This document shows, one piece after another, positions 10,580-21,593 of a stretch of DNA of 64,000 bases (positions are counted from its first letter, which is position 1; the number at the start of each line of letters is the position of its first letter). This DNA comes from Monarcha castaneiventris obscurior (taxonomy: Eukaryota; Chordata; Aves; Passeriformes; Monarchidae): the NCBI GenBank assembly GCA_026261815.1, contig JAMPIT010000417.1, positions 9,395,501-9,459,500 on the forward strand, given 5' to 3'. The position numbers were made by a program, and so were the translations under genes. The notes under the pieces were generated by a model. The model worked only from the letters and a program-made list of their open reading frames with translations. It searched no databases and was not told the origin of the DNA.

Positions 10580-13500
10580 TCCATGCTTGAATTTGTGGGA
10601 GGGGACGGTCGGTTTAGAGAAAGAGATATCATTGCATTTGAATTTTGCTGGTTATTTTCCCCTGCTAAGCACTTGGGAAAATACATCAAGAACATCAGCA
10701 TAGTAGAATCACTTGTCAAACATTTCTCTATTTGAGACCCACAGGAAGAATTGTCACATGTTCTACATCAACTGCTTCACAGGAAATAGCTGTAAAACCT
10801 AGTCAGCAGTGACTAAAAGCATTTAACATGGTCAGTGTCAGTTAAATATGAGAAACATTTAGGAGTACATGGTTTGGACTACCAAAATCAGGTTGTACCC
10901 ACAAGTAGACACTTGGTTTAACAGAAGTAAAAATCTTCTTTTAGATCATTCTAGATGCTTGAGCTGCCCCCTGTGTTCACTGGTCATGGACTCGTGTATA
11001 TATGCGTATAGCAGGACGCATAAATGTGAAAGAAAAATCTTCTTAGGTGTAAAATACAAAGTGAAGTCAAGAGATGGCCCTATCAGCTTGCACTTGTGGC
11101 AGTTCACTGCAATCATCAGCTGTGGACTGTGGCCTTTGAGCAAGAAATTTGCTGATCCCTATGGAAGCCTATTATTTGCATGTGGTGTGGGTGGACCAAG
11201 GCCAACAGACAAGAACTCCTACAGCCACTCCCTCCCTCCTGTCTCCTGTGGGATGGAAAGAAAATAGAAAGGAGCTGAGGAGACTTGTGGATCAAGATAA
11301 AAATCGTTCAGTAGGTGAAGCAAAGGTGTGCATGCAAGCAAAGCAAAGGAGGAATTTGTTCACTACTTCCCTCTCAGCAGGAGCCAGATGTTTAGCTGCT
11401 TCCTGGAAATCAGGGCCTTTGAATGCGAGTGGTTATTTTGGACAACAAGTGCCATTAAGAGTATTTTCCTTTTCCTTCTCCTCTCCTTGAGTTTTGATTG
11501 CTGAGCATGGCATGATGTTGCATGGAGTATCTGCTTAGTCAGTCTTGGTCAGAGGTCCTGCCTGTGTCCCCTCCCAATTTATTAACTACCCAGCCTACTC
11601 TCCAAAGGAGACAGAGTGGGAAAAAGATGCATTCTTGACATTGTGCAAGCACTGCAGAAATAGCTGAAGGCTGGTGTATTATCAGCACCTTTTTAATCAC
11701 AAATCCAAAACCCAGCACTGTACAGCCTGCTATGAAGAAAGTTTACTCCATTCCAGCCAGACTCAGTACACATGGATTCATAAGACAATACCCAGCAGGG
11801 GAAATAACGAGAGAACCACAGAAATTGTAGCTGTCAATAGGAGCAAGTGAGGAACAAAATCTTAACATTTTCAGTCCTAAACCAAAAATTATAGTGCTAG
11901 GCCCAGAGGTATATAGTGGGCGAGTCTTCATTGCAGGATATGGACCGCAGGTCTTGGATCTGAAATAACACCACATCCAACCAGTATTAACAAATTACAG
12001 AATCAGAGATGTGTATTAGGACATCCTGGGAAATGTCCATTAATAACAGCTGCATTAACTGCAATAACTGCATGTGGCATTCTAATTTTGTTCTTGTTTC
12101 TATGCTAGGATGAATTTTCAGGTCACGAACAAGAAAGCATTACTGATATAATTCAGCAGAGCATAAGATCTGTTCATTTGCTGGAGGTTCTTGCCCAGAG
12201 ATACAATATCCTGGATCTGCTGATGTATCAGCATGCACAGTTCTTCCCCCATCTTCACCAGTTAGGACTAGACAATATTCTGTGACTCTCATCTTAATGA
12301 TAGCATCAAAAATTTCAAAAAGCCTGGCAAATTGTTGGTAACAATGTTAAGACCCAGAGATTGACATAGAAGCTCAATAGGAGCACAAACCCTGTGCTGT
12401 ATTAGCAGGAAAAGTCTGGAAATTGCAAGAATTTAATATCAAAGTCTTATCAACCTTGTCAGTCACCAGCTTTGTTCTCCCAGGAGGAACCAGAGTAAAG
12501 TGGCATAAGTCCAAGAACATACTACTCTTGAAACTTTTTCTGTCCTAGACAAGGAGAAGTTGCCAGACTCTTCAGCTGGAGGTGTCGGAAGAACTGCACA
12601 AACATTTGACTTGTCCTCAAGTGTGGTATAAGTAAAAATGATGAACAACACTTCATCTAATGCACTAACCTTCTATGCATTTTAGTTTTATTTTTCCTAT
12701 TAACCTAGCTTTTCTGCACCTTTATTACTTTGCCACCTTACTTTCATGGGATTCTTCTGCTTAAAGAGCCTAATAAAAAATGTAACAAAAGTTGTCAGTT
12801 TTGGTGGATAGGACATCAGGGAATTTTTTTCTACAGTCCATTGGGGAGTTTATGAACAGCTTGAGTGTCTCCCTCAATGTAATCCTCCCTGTCTATGAAA
12901 CATGAAGTAGCATCTCCCCATTGGCACCAAAAAGCCTTGGCCTAGTTCTTTAAACCTTGCCCTTTACCTCAGCACTGTCTTTTTTCTTGTGCACCCAAAA
13001 TGTCCCCAGAAAAACCCCATAAAACCTCAAACCCTAAGACTGCTCCCTTCCTGTGCATTTTACCTAAGGTACAGTGTTCATATCAATGCTATTTAAAATT
13101 TTCAAGGAAAACTTTGATAAGCCTTGCAGAAGCCACACTTGCCAATAGGAGAAGGATTATCCTGAAAAAAACCCACCAAAGACTGCTTCTAATTCATTCA
13201 GATAAGTTTAGAGGGAGTGCCCTTAACAGACTGGCAAAAAGCACAAAAACCCAGAGGAAGATTCTGACACAGAGGTGCAAGTTAGGCGTAGGTAAGTGAA
13301 CGACAAAGATTTCGGACAGTTATTTAGGACAGATCAAGGTCTAAAACACAAGACAAAGGGATCTATCTGGGGAGGCTTACAGCAACTTCCTTTTCTGAAT
13401 GTGCTGTGGTCCTTTTCTGAATTTTTAAAGGTGGCTGTGCTGCTCACTAGCTGAGCCAAGGCAATTGTTCATGCATATTGCTGCCCCGTGGCAAATGTGA

Positions 13501-15429
13501 ATTAATGTGTCATCTCTCAGCCTTCGTATATGGAGGCAAAGCTCATCTTATCTTTTATTAGCTGCAGGCTACCCCTGCACACAGACCATGGTAAGGGATC
13601 ATCTGATGTTATTACCTTGTTCAGGAGACTGAAAGCTTCCACTGAAGCACTTAAAAATAAAGGCAATCTGACAAGTGTCAATAGTCATTAGTGACTACTT
13701 TTTCAGGGATAATGACCAGGTGAAGAAGTTGAATGTCGCAGCAGTAAAGTCTCAAGTGAGCCGCAGGTTTGAATAAATCATCAAAAATGGATCCAAACTA
13801 CCTGTTTGAAAGTGAGCTGTTTACAGGGAACTCATCGTAACTACACAGATTTGTAAGTCCTTCGGTCTTTGAAAAACGTTGTTGATTTTTCCAGGTGGCT
13901 CCAAACCTCTCAAATAATACATCAACACAATCTCTTCCTTTACCCTTGACACTCACTCCAAGAAAAGGTAGAGGTTTTGAAAGTGTTTCCTAGGTGATTG
14001 CTTACTGAACTCTGTGAGCTCCAAGCAAGTCCAGGATGGGGCATTAGCCCCACAGCTTTCTAACAAAAGGCTAAAGAACCTACATTATTAAACAGTGGTA
14101 GGTTGACCAGGCCCTGAAGGTCTCCTTAAACCAGGCCTGGTGAGACCATCAGCAAAGATCAGCTGAGTCCTGAGATGAACCATTACATTCTCCTTCCTAG
14201 GAGAAGACATGGAAAATTTCTGTCAATAGGATCAAAGCCTGTCTGACTGGTGTCCTGTGAATCTTGGACATTTTCTAAGCAAGGCTGAAGGATATTTTGT
14301 GTTAGGCCATCATTGCAGAATAGCTCCTCCAAGCACTTACTCACGTTGTTTCATTTGCTATGTTGGTTCTGCTCCAGGGAAGGGGGGTATTTTTGTGGGA
14401 CAGATCTGGGATAAGAGGCATGAAGCTGTGTGGCAGGGCATTTCACCCCTCTCCCCAGCACAGGTGGCCTGTGCAGATAGGAGAGATAACTCAGGCTGGC
14501 AAGGCCCAGCAGGTATCATCTCCTTGTGCCAGAAGGTCTGCCAGCTTAACAGGTGTGGGAAGAGATTAAAAAAAACATAGGTGACCAAAAGACCTGTTTT
14601 ACACTATAAAAATATTACAGATTATCATAGACGCAGAAGCCTTCTACCCACACCCTCTGAAAGCGTGTGAGACTTCTTCCTGGAACTTGAATGCAGATTC
14701 CGTAGTTACTTTCCTGGGAATTGAGGGAAAGGATTTCGATGTGTGGCCCATCAGGAATTGGATGGTAAGAAATATTGGATCCTAAGTTATATAATTTCTT
14801 CACTAGCTGTAAAATTTATGGTACCTTTAACCCCATGTGTAGTACTAGTTGTCTCTTTTTGTCTTATTCCTGTGTAGTAATACTCTAAGTCTTATGTCTG
14901 TTAGTTTTGTGTCTATTAAATAAATAATTCATTCTGTAATAGACTGAATCAGCCATTATTAAAGAACTTGCGAATGAGAGTGGGTCTTGGGGTGCTGGCC
15001 ACCTCAGTAAAGCTATGGCCTGCTGCCAGAGGCCTGGGCAAAAGGCAGGGACTTGCTTAAACCCAAATCATCCATTCATAACAAGCTGCTTTTCATTTGA
15101 TACAGGAATACAGTTTCCCTGCACCTTTGCTGATCACTGGCTACTGCAATTGCCTTCTGATTGCTGCAGTATGATAGAGCAGCCCATTTAATTTACACTT
15201 ACAAGGAGCTGGCCCTCCCCATATACCATCTGATGCTCAGAAAGGAATCCTTTCTAACTTTTCCTCTTTCCTTCCCAATATGCTCCATTCCCCTCAGCCG
15301 TAGTCATGCACATGGTGGACCAGCTGCTCTCCAGGTGGAAGATCTGCAGGGACCAGCTGTAAGCACATAAATCAGCAACCAAACATTATATAGTATGGAG
15401 TATCATTTCTACTAGAAGCAAACCTCTGT

Positions 15430-15432
<3 letters not shown>
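10580..15432. other. Non-coding-looking region, no gene supported
   Basis: Several frames of 60-132 codons occur (for example 10869-11267, 11149-11490, 13000-13299 and 14257-14580). None shows a domain, repeat or family motif, and they overlap each other on both strands as chance frames do. An AT-rich patch near 14900-14950 contains an AATAAA-type word. It could be the 3' part of an old LTR, but no termini or target duplication were found. Confidence 0.5.

Positions 15433-15463
<31 letters not shown>
15433..15463. repeat. (TG)n microsatellite, about 15 units
   Basis: A pure TG run preceded by CTCTGTCTC. A dinucleotide repeat with no larger context. Confidence 0.97.
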
Positions 15464-15467
<4 letters not shown>

Positions 15468-15660
15468 GAACATATCAGGATTGAACAACATCTTCTGCTC
15501 CATAAATCTGTGGAGGAGAAACCGTCTGTTTTTCTCTCCCTATCAATCCCATTTTTTGGTGGCAGCAATGAATCAATAGGGAAATGGATCCCTTGAACAT
15601 TGACACTTTGCACCGTTTAGTAGCTTTCTTCCAGTCCTATCGCTGTTTTCTTCATCCAGC

Positions 15661-15726
15661 AAGCCCAACCGAGGCCTCAAATGCCTTCAAAAAAAGCCCA
15701 ACCGCTGCTTCAAATGCATTCAGGAT
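15661..15726. repeat. Tandem duplication of a 33-bp unit
   Basis: AGCCCAACCG begins at 15662 and again at 15695, each followed by a similar CTTCAAATGC- or CTCAAATGC-type segment, giving two copies at a 33-bp period. Since 33 is a multiple of three, it shows up as an 11-residue repeat in a short + frame, which I do not consider a gene. Confidence 0.75.
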
Positions 15727-18700
15727 GTTTTCACAAAGCACAAGGTCTCTGGCAAATGATTTACTTTTCTTCATGATCTGTTTTCAGCAAAATCTAATTA
15801 TAAGTGCAGCCTCCACATCTATGAGACAATGATTCGAGGCTGCGTAGATGAGTTGACAGTAAGGCTTATGGAATTGCCCATTATAGAGGGATTTTTGAGG
15901 AGCACTGGAGCTAGACACCTCTTCCGATTGCAACACTGTTGCTATGTTCTGCACTGTCATCCCCTGCTGTACTTGAGGCAACAAGGGCCATGTGCCAAAT
16001 ATGCCACTGTGTGACAATTAATCTTAAAAATTGAAATTTTTCACTTTTGTTTCCTTGTAAGAGAATAATTTCAAATAATTTTGAAGAAGCATGAACTTAT
16101 TACAGCAGTCCACTGGCCCCAGTATAATACTATCTCACTCATTTAAATTCTTTCCCAAAAGCATCAGAGTAAACAAGGGTTCATCACCTTCATGTATTTC
16201 TTTTAGATGTGCAATAGTAAGTTATTTATGTGTGCTTACTTAAGACACCAATAATCTAAAGCAATTAATTTCTGTGAATTTCAGCTTTTCTGTAGACATT
16301 ATCACCGAAGATTAAGACTGACTGCATGCAGGCATGTAAAGGATGCAATCAGTTCCTTTACCTCAAGGACATCACACAGCAACAGCTCAAATAGTAACAG
16401 TTACACTGCATAAAACCACAAAGCGAAAAACAGAGCTTCACATCTGACAACTGGAACATGACACAAGCAGGTAGAAATTATTTTTTCTAACTCCTAATTC
16501 CACAGAATCTTATTCCACAGAAACAGTTCTATACATGTGCTGTGGGACAAAGCTAATCTAAGGGCAAACTATGGTTTTTCTTCTGATTTTCTTCTTTGGT
16601 TGGGGAATCTTTTAAACATGTGAAAAAAAATTAGGGGATTTACAGTCTTCTTAGATCATCCATGCCATGGACATGACTGGGGAAAAAGCTGATCCATCTT
16701 TCCACCAGAGGACCCCTCAGCTGCTGGGAGGGACAGCTGCAAGAATTTTGCTGAGTAGTGTGGAGACTGAGGAGAGCTCCAAGGCAGATCTAAGCCGCAT
16801 TCTCTGATGACAGAAGAAGGGCCGGTGTTAAAAAAAGGCAGCAGCATCAGTTCTGTATGAGTGCAAGACTCTCCAAAAGAGGATAGATGCCCATTAAAGG
16901 CAATTCAGGAATTTTCTGGAACAGGCAAGATCTGTGCCAGTCTAAATTTGCAAATAAAACATCAGAGTAAAGTTAGCTTTTGGCAAGGGAAATGCATTCC
17001 CTACCTTAGCTGTGTATTAATTAACCAGGCCTTTTACTTCAGGGAATAAAATATTGCCCTTTGCTATTTACAGCACTTTCTGCTAACACACTCTCTTTAT
17101 GTAACCTGAACCTGTTCACTAACCAAAGTTCTAAATTGACTGCTAATTTTGTGTTGGGTCAAATTAATTTTGAAACCAGATTAATTAAAGCAGACGAAGC
17201 TTTGTTTATCCATTATTCATGAAGCGCATCGGAACAGGAGAAAGTGCATTAGTTTTATTTAGGATATTACTTTGGTGAGCTGTATTTTTTGACTCTTAAT
17301 GCTCCTTTTGAGCAGGAGTTCAGGTTTGTGTTGTTGGGTGGTTTTAGGTTCTTTTCCTTTGGTGGTCTTAGTGCAAACAATGGAATTAGCTGATTTTCTG
17401 GTTCCAAAATCTACAGGTGGCCATCTCCAGCAGTGACTGCCTCTTGTCATAATTCTGCAGAGGGAGAAAAGAGCACATGTGCATTCTGAGTAAGGATCTC
17501 CTGCTCATCCTCTCCTGATGCAGATGGAAACCGAAGAGAGGAGAGGATATGTTCACTCAGCATCAGAGCCAGATAACCCACAGATAGTCAGAAGAGGCTG
17601 CTGGATTATTAAAATAGAACCACATAATTGAGAGTGTTTGAGTGTCCATGTGGATGATCCACTGAAGAATTCTGTTCCTCACAGAGCAGTGATTTATAAA
17701 AGATGAGCTGAGCATGATGGGGTAAAGCTAGGAAGCATTACGGGAACTGTTACAGTGGTCTTTGCACAAATGGTGTATCCCGGCTGCAAGTAGTTTAGTT
17801 CTGGTAGCTCTGTCTAAAACAATGTATTGAGACCTTAGGTACTACTTGCCTCAGAAACTAATGTTGTCTCTGAGCAAGTGAAAGGCTGGAGTTCCTCAGA
17901 GTATGCAGAATAAAAGTACAGCTTTGCTCAAAAGTTGCAGTAACATCATATTTGTAAATAAAAGTAGCCAAGCAAATATGTTAAACAAAGGAAAGGTTGT
18001 CTTCACAAAATGGATTGGACTAGATTAAACAAAATTCCAAGATACCAACTAAAGAAGATACCAAGGTAGGTCTGTGTACAAAGATAAAAGGATAGGTTGC
18101 AAATATGGAAGGCAAAATATTTAAAACTGCTAAACATCAGATCTTTTTCCTGCAAAACAACAAGCTGATTGACAGATCTCTGCTCCAGGATGTTGATGAG
18201 AACGGATGAAATTAAAGACAGAAGTGGTTACCCGTATAACTTAGGAAAACACCTAGGTACAATAGTGAGAACACTGTAAAAGGTCCAAAAATATATTTCA
18301 AGTTGTGAAACAGCAACAAAAAATTAGGATGAAGCTTTCATAGAAATAAAAATACATTTTCCTTTTACATAGCTTGGCTGAAGATATGATACTGGCCACT
18401 GAAAAAACCCCAAAACAGCATAAGAAAACACACATAGCAATCACCTGATCCTCTTAACTGTGGTATCCGAGTATGTCATGATCTCCATGTATTTATCTTC
18501 ACAATCGTCTTGGTGGAAGTGGGAAAATAATTTGTGTTTTAAAAATGAGGAACAGAGTGGAAAGAAACTAAGGCTGTGATCCTTAGAAGTACTTAAGCAC
18601 CTAGTTACTCTGGTTTCACACAAAGCTGCACTAATAAGGAACTGATCTTTATTCCCAAGCTCTATTTCCCTTTTCACTGCTTTGCTGCTCTTTGTAAGAG

Positions 18701-19979
18701 TAGGTAGTCCAAATTGATTTTATAGCTATAATTTTTTGTGTCTAACAAAAGAAAAGTATTTTTTATTTGCTTCTGAAGAGAAGGATGATTGCTAAGCAAA
18801 AGCATACCCAGCAAGGGGAATGTGAAGTGGTTAGAGAGATCAAGGCAAGAAACCAGAATGATGATGTGAGACCTTATGTTCCCTTTTCTTGGTGCTGTAT
18901 TTCCAGATAGCTAAAAGTGCTGTTGTAACATCACCACAGAAAGCACCAGAATCTGGAGGAGAGACAGGAAAGAACAAAAGACTGTAAAATACTGAATAAG
19001 GTGGATAAAACTTAGACTAAAGCTACTAGATAGATTCATGGCTGTTGAAGACTAAACCTCATTTAATGGGGCTGTATATCTGTCTTAGTTATTATTATGG
19101 TCAGTGTCATCCAATAAACTTCTATTAAGTAGATGGGTACCGGAGGGTATACTTCCTGTTTATGAGCTGGTAATTACCACATCTTGAACTAAATAAGCTT
19201 GGAACTGGAAGGCTGAAATTTTTATAGGGGGTAAATTTCTTCAGCGTTAGCGTGTTTTAGCTCTGATTAAGGTGAAACCGAGTTAAGTGAGGAACACCAC
19301 AGTTTGTGTACAAAGATCTGATCAGCTGGCTGCTCCAGAACAGCTCTGCTCACTCTCACACCATTTCCAGATGCCAGCACACGAAAGAAAAGATAGTCAA
19401 GTTGGTTTTATTTAAGAACTGCTTTGGCTTTCCCTCTGAATGATTATATTTTTCATCTGGTAGAACTGGACTAAAGGGGAGCAGCCCTCAGGTCACCCAA
19501 CTGCTCATCTGCCATGCTTGGGGTCAAGAAGGTGATGGGACTGATGGCCACTGATTGTCCGAAGAGAGACTATTTTAAACAAGCTTTAAAACTAGCTGAA
19601 AGGCATCTACTTTGAAACAAGTCAATGCCACTAGAAGAGTTCAATAAAAGTACGTCAAAGCCTTGGCCTAGAAGGCCTACATTTCATCTATCTCATGGCC
19701 CCTTTTGGTCAGACCATCTTCTGTAACCTAAGACTGAAGGTGAAACCTGGGGTGAAGTGTTGGCTCCTCTGTAGTATGGAGGAGATTCACCGCTGATTTA
19801 ATGGAGGAGCAAATTAATTCTGTGTATCTGGCTGGGTGAATTGAAGTCAGGCAATGGCCTGGCTGGCATGGGCATCATGCATGACCAGAATAAACAGAAT
19901 TCTCGATACAGTGAAAAGTAACTGCACTACCTCTATGTAAATTGCAGCACTTTGATTGGCTGATGCTTATAAATAGTTA
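15727..19979. other. Non-coding-looking region, no gene supported
   Basis: AT-rich sequence with only short open frames (under 80 codons) on either strand and no recognisable mobile element. Nothing further can be said by eye. Confidence 0.5.
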
Positions 19980-20394
19980 AATTTATAGGTTCCTCTTATG
20001 AATGGAAATGAAATATTGAAATTGGAGAAAAAAGTCTACCAAAGACTCTGGAAAGGAGATATGATGAAATCAAATGCGGTGGGAAAAAAAATAAAAACTT
20101 TGGAAATGAAGTGAATGCAAAGACAATGGATTGGAATGAAATGAGGTGAAGTGAAAAGGACTGAAACTGGCCAAAATTATATTCATTGAAATCTCAAAAT
20201 CAGGGAATGAAGTGAAATGAAGAGAGAGGTGAAGAAAACGGTGAAATAAAACGTCATTAAAAAAAAATTGTGAAACTAAGTGAAAACAATAAAATGGCAT
20301 TGGATGATATGAAGTGCAGGGAAGTAGACCAAACCTTGCCGAATTGATACTTGATTGATACTGTTCTCTGATTATGAGATTTAATTTCCTTTCA
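19980..20394 (-). repeat. Degenerate AT-rich satellite-like units, minus orientation
   Basis: The reverse complement of 20100-20330 aligns along its length with 21125-21305. Shared landmarks in that orientation are TTCCCTGCACTTCAT, then CAATGCCATTTTAT, then CATTTCACTT, CCCTGATTTT, GATTTCAATGA and a GGTCC-type end. 20327-20394 (starting GACCAAACCTTGCCG) is the end of the adjoining unit, so at least two units abut head to tail. The unit length is roughly 180-190 bp. Sequence identity is low and GAAAT/GAAGT words dominate. This is a different family from the large array to the right. Name and genome-wide abundance are unknown. Confidence 0.7.
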
Positions 20395-20413
20395 TAAAAG
20401 CAAATTCTTCATT

Positions 20414-20477
20414 TCATGAAAGGAAATGAAATCTTGTGATTTCAGTGAGTACCAATTTGGCAAGATTTGGTCCATTG
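20414..20477 (+). repeat. Same degenerate repeat, plus orientation (palindrome arm)
   Basis: The segment from ATGAAAGGAAAT to GGCAAGATTTGGTCC is the imperfect reverse complement of 20328-20394, giving a palindrome with its axis near 20404. The final part, GATTTCAGTGAGTACC to TTTGGTCCATT, also matches 21267-21304 directly. The orientation of the repeat therefore switches at this axis. Confidence 0.7.
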
Positions 20478-20521
20478 ACACAGATTGTGCCTTAATTAGA
20501 GCTCCCCAGATGGGAGAGACG

Positions 20522-20960
20522 TGTTAGAGTCCTTGCCAGGAGTCTTAAGAGACGAACGGGACTTTCAGCCTTCTTTGCTCTTAGATAATTGTTTATTAAG
20601 CCTTATCAGAGAAATATGGTCACTGGCGTGACTCAGACACAGCACGGAGCAGAGAATGCAGGAGAAAGCCAAATTATCAGTATTTCACTGCTCTTCTAAA
20701 GGCAAATCACCCAATGAAAGCTTAGAACGAAAGATATTTTTCCTTTTCCACCAATGTTCAGTAAATCACTTTGTCACGTAGACAGGAACTGCGGAATTTT
20801 TTATCCGATCACCTTGAACTAGTTTTACAGCAAAATATGGATTCCAAGGAGGAGAAGGAGATCTTAAAAAACAACAACAATCCTCCATTTTGAAGATTTT
20901 ACTTTTTATCTATTTACTATACTAACAAACCTAAAACCTCTACATTTTCACCCTATGACA
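20522..20960 (-). mobile_element. Probable solo LTR, minus strand, no target duplication
   Basis: Read on the minus strand, the segment starts TGTCATAGGGTGAAAATG and ends GGACTCTAACA, so it has TG...CA termini. A poly(A) signal (minus-strand AATAAA, 20592-20597 on the + strand) sits about 70 bp before its end, as in a retroviral R/U5. The start and several internal words resemble, from memory, avian LTRs. The flanking pentamers are AGACG on the left and ATCTT on the right and do not match, so either an end is misplaced or the element was rearranged. No internal retroviral genes are present. Confidence 0.5.
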
Positions 20961-21114
20961 ATCTTACATAATATTCTATCGCTTTGTTTACACCAGTGTA
21001 GATTCTAGTTCTTCCCAGAGAGTAGGTAATTTTCTCCAGGGACAAAGGTCAAAAATAGTATTGTCCAGGAGGGTTGAATCCTTCAAAACCGGCAGAGAAA
21101 TATTCTCTGCACTT

Positions 21115-21310
21115 TGGATTCCAACAGTCCATTTCCCTGCACTTCATGGCATCCCATGCCATTTTATCAATTTCGCTTTGTTCAGAATTTTCTTTTTTTC
21201 CCCAGCATTGCAGTTCAACATTTTCTTTGCCTGTCTTTTCATTTCACTTTGTTCCCTGATTTTCAGATTTCAATGAGTATCATTTTGGCAGATTTTGGTC
21301 CATTTCATTA
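21115..21310 (+). repeat. Degenerate AT-rich satellite-like unit, plus orientation
   Basis: One nearly complete unit from CAGTCCATTTCCCTGCACTT to GCAGATTTTGGTCCATT. It is inverted relative to 20100-20330. The CAGTCCATTTCCCTGC junction is itself what a head-to-tail unit boundary should look like, because units end in GGTCCATT. It lies about 280 bp left of the TTAGGG-bearing array but shares no obvious sequence with it. Confidence 0.7.
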
Positions 21311-21593
21311 AGAGAGAAGAACAGACAACTGCCCAAATATTGCTCCCACCAAACCTTCCTTCTTGGCACAATCCGTGTGCCGGGCACCTAGGCAAGAAGC
21401 TGCTTTTGATGATCCACTTAGAATTAGGCATACACTTTGATTTCGAGTTGATATAACCCCAAGGCACAGAGATCCAGACACAGTGCAGGTACAAAAGGCA
21501 AGCCAAGGGGAGCATGGCACTGCCCCAACATGGTTCTCTCCTCATCTTCCTGCATGGCGCTTGCCTTAGCCCAATGCCATATTACAAGCTCCA
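21311..21593. other. Junction between flank and satellite array
   Basis: Mostly unassigned sequence. The last ~50 bases (CATCTTCCTGCATGG and beyond, from 21543) faintly resemble the CATCTTCCTGATTGG part of the satellite and may be a decayed partial monomer. The array boundary is therefore soft by about 50 bp. Confidence 0.5.

Noticed and set aside
12100..12290. Possible exon after a T-rich tract ending in CTAG
   Set aside because: The readable frame shows no recognisable protein and stops soon after; the splice signals are not convincing.
13000..13299. 99-codon lysine-rich open frame
   Set aside because: No recognisable family, splice context or repeat. Composition fits AT-rich chance sequence.
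14257..14580. 107-codon open frame
   Set aside because: No domain, overlaps other short frames on both strands, and the locally higher GC content explains its length.
14600..15020. Possible third old LTR (AT-rich stretch with AATAAA words near 14920)
   Set aside because: No TG...CA termini with matching target duplication found. Kept only as a possibility.
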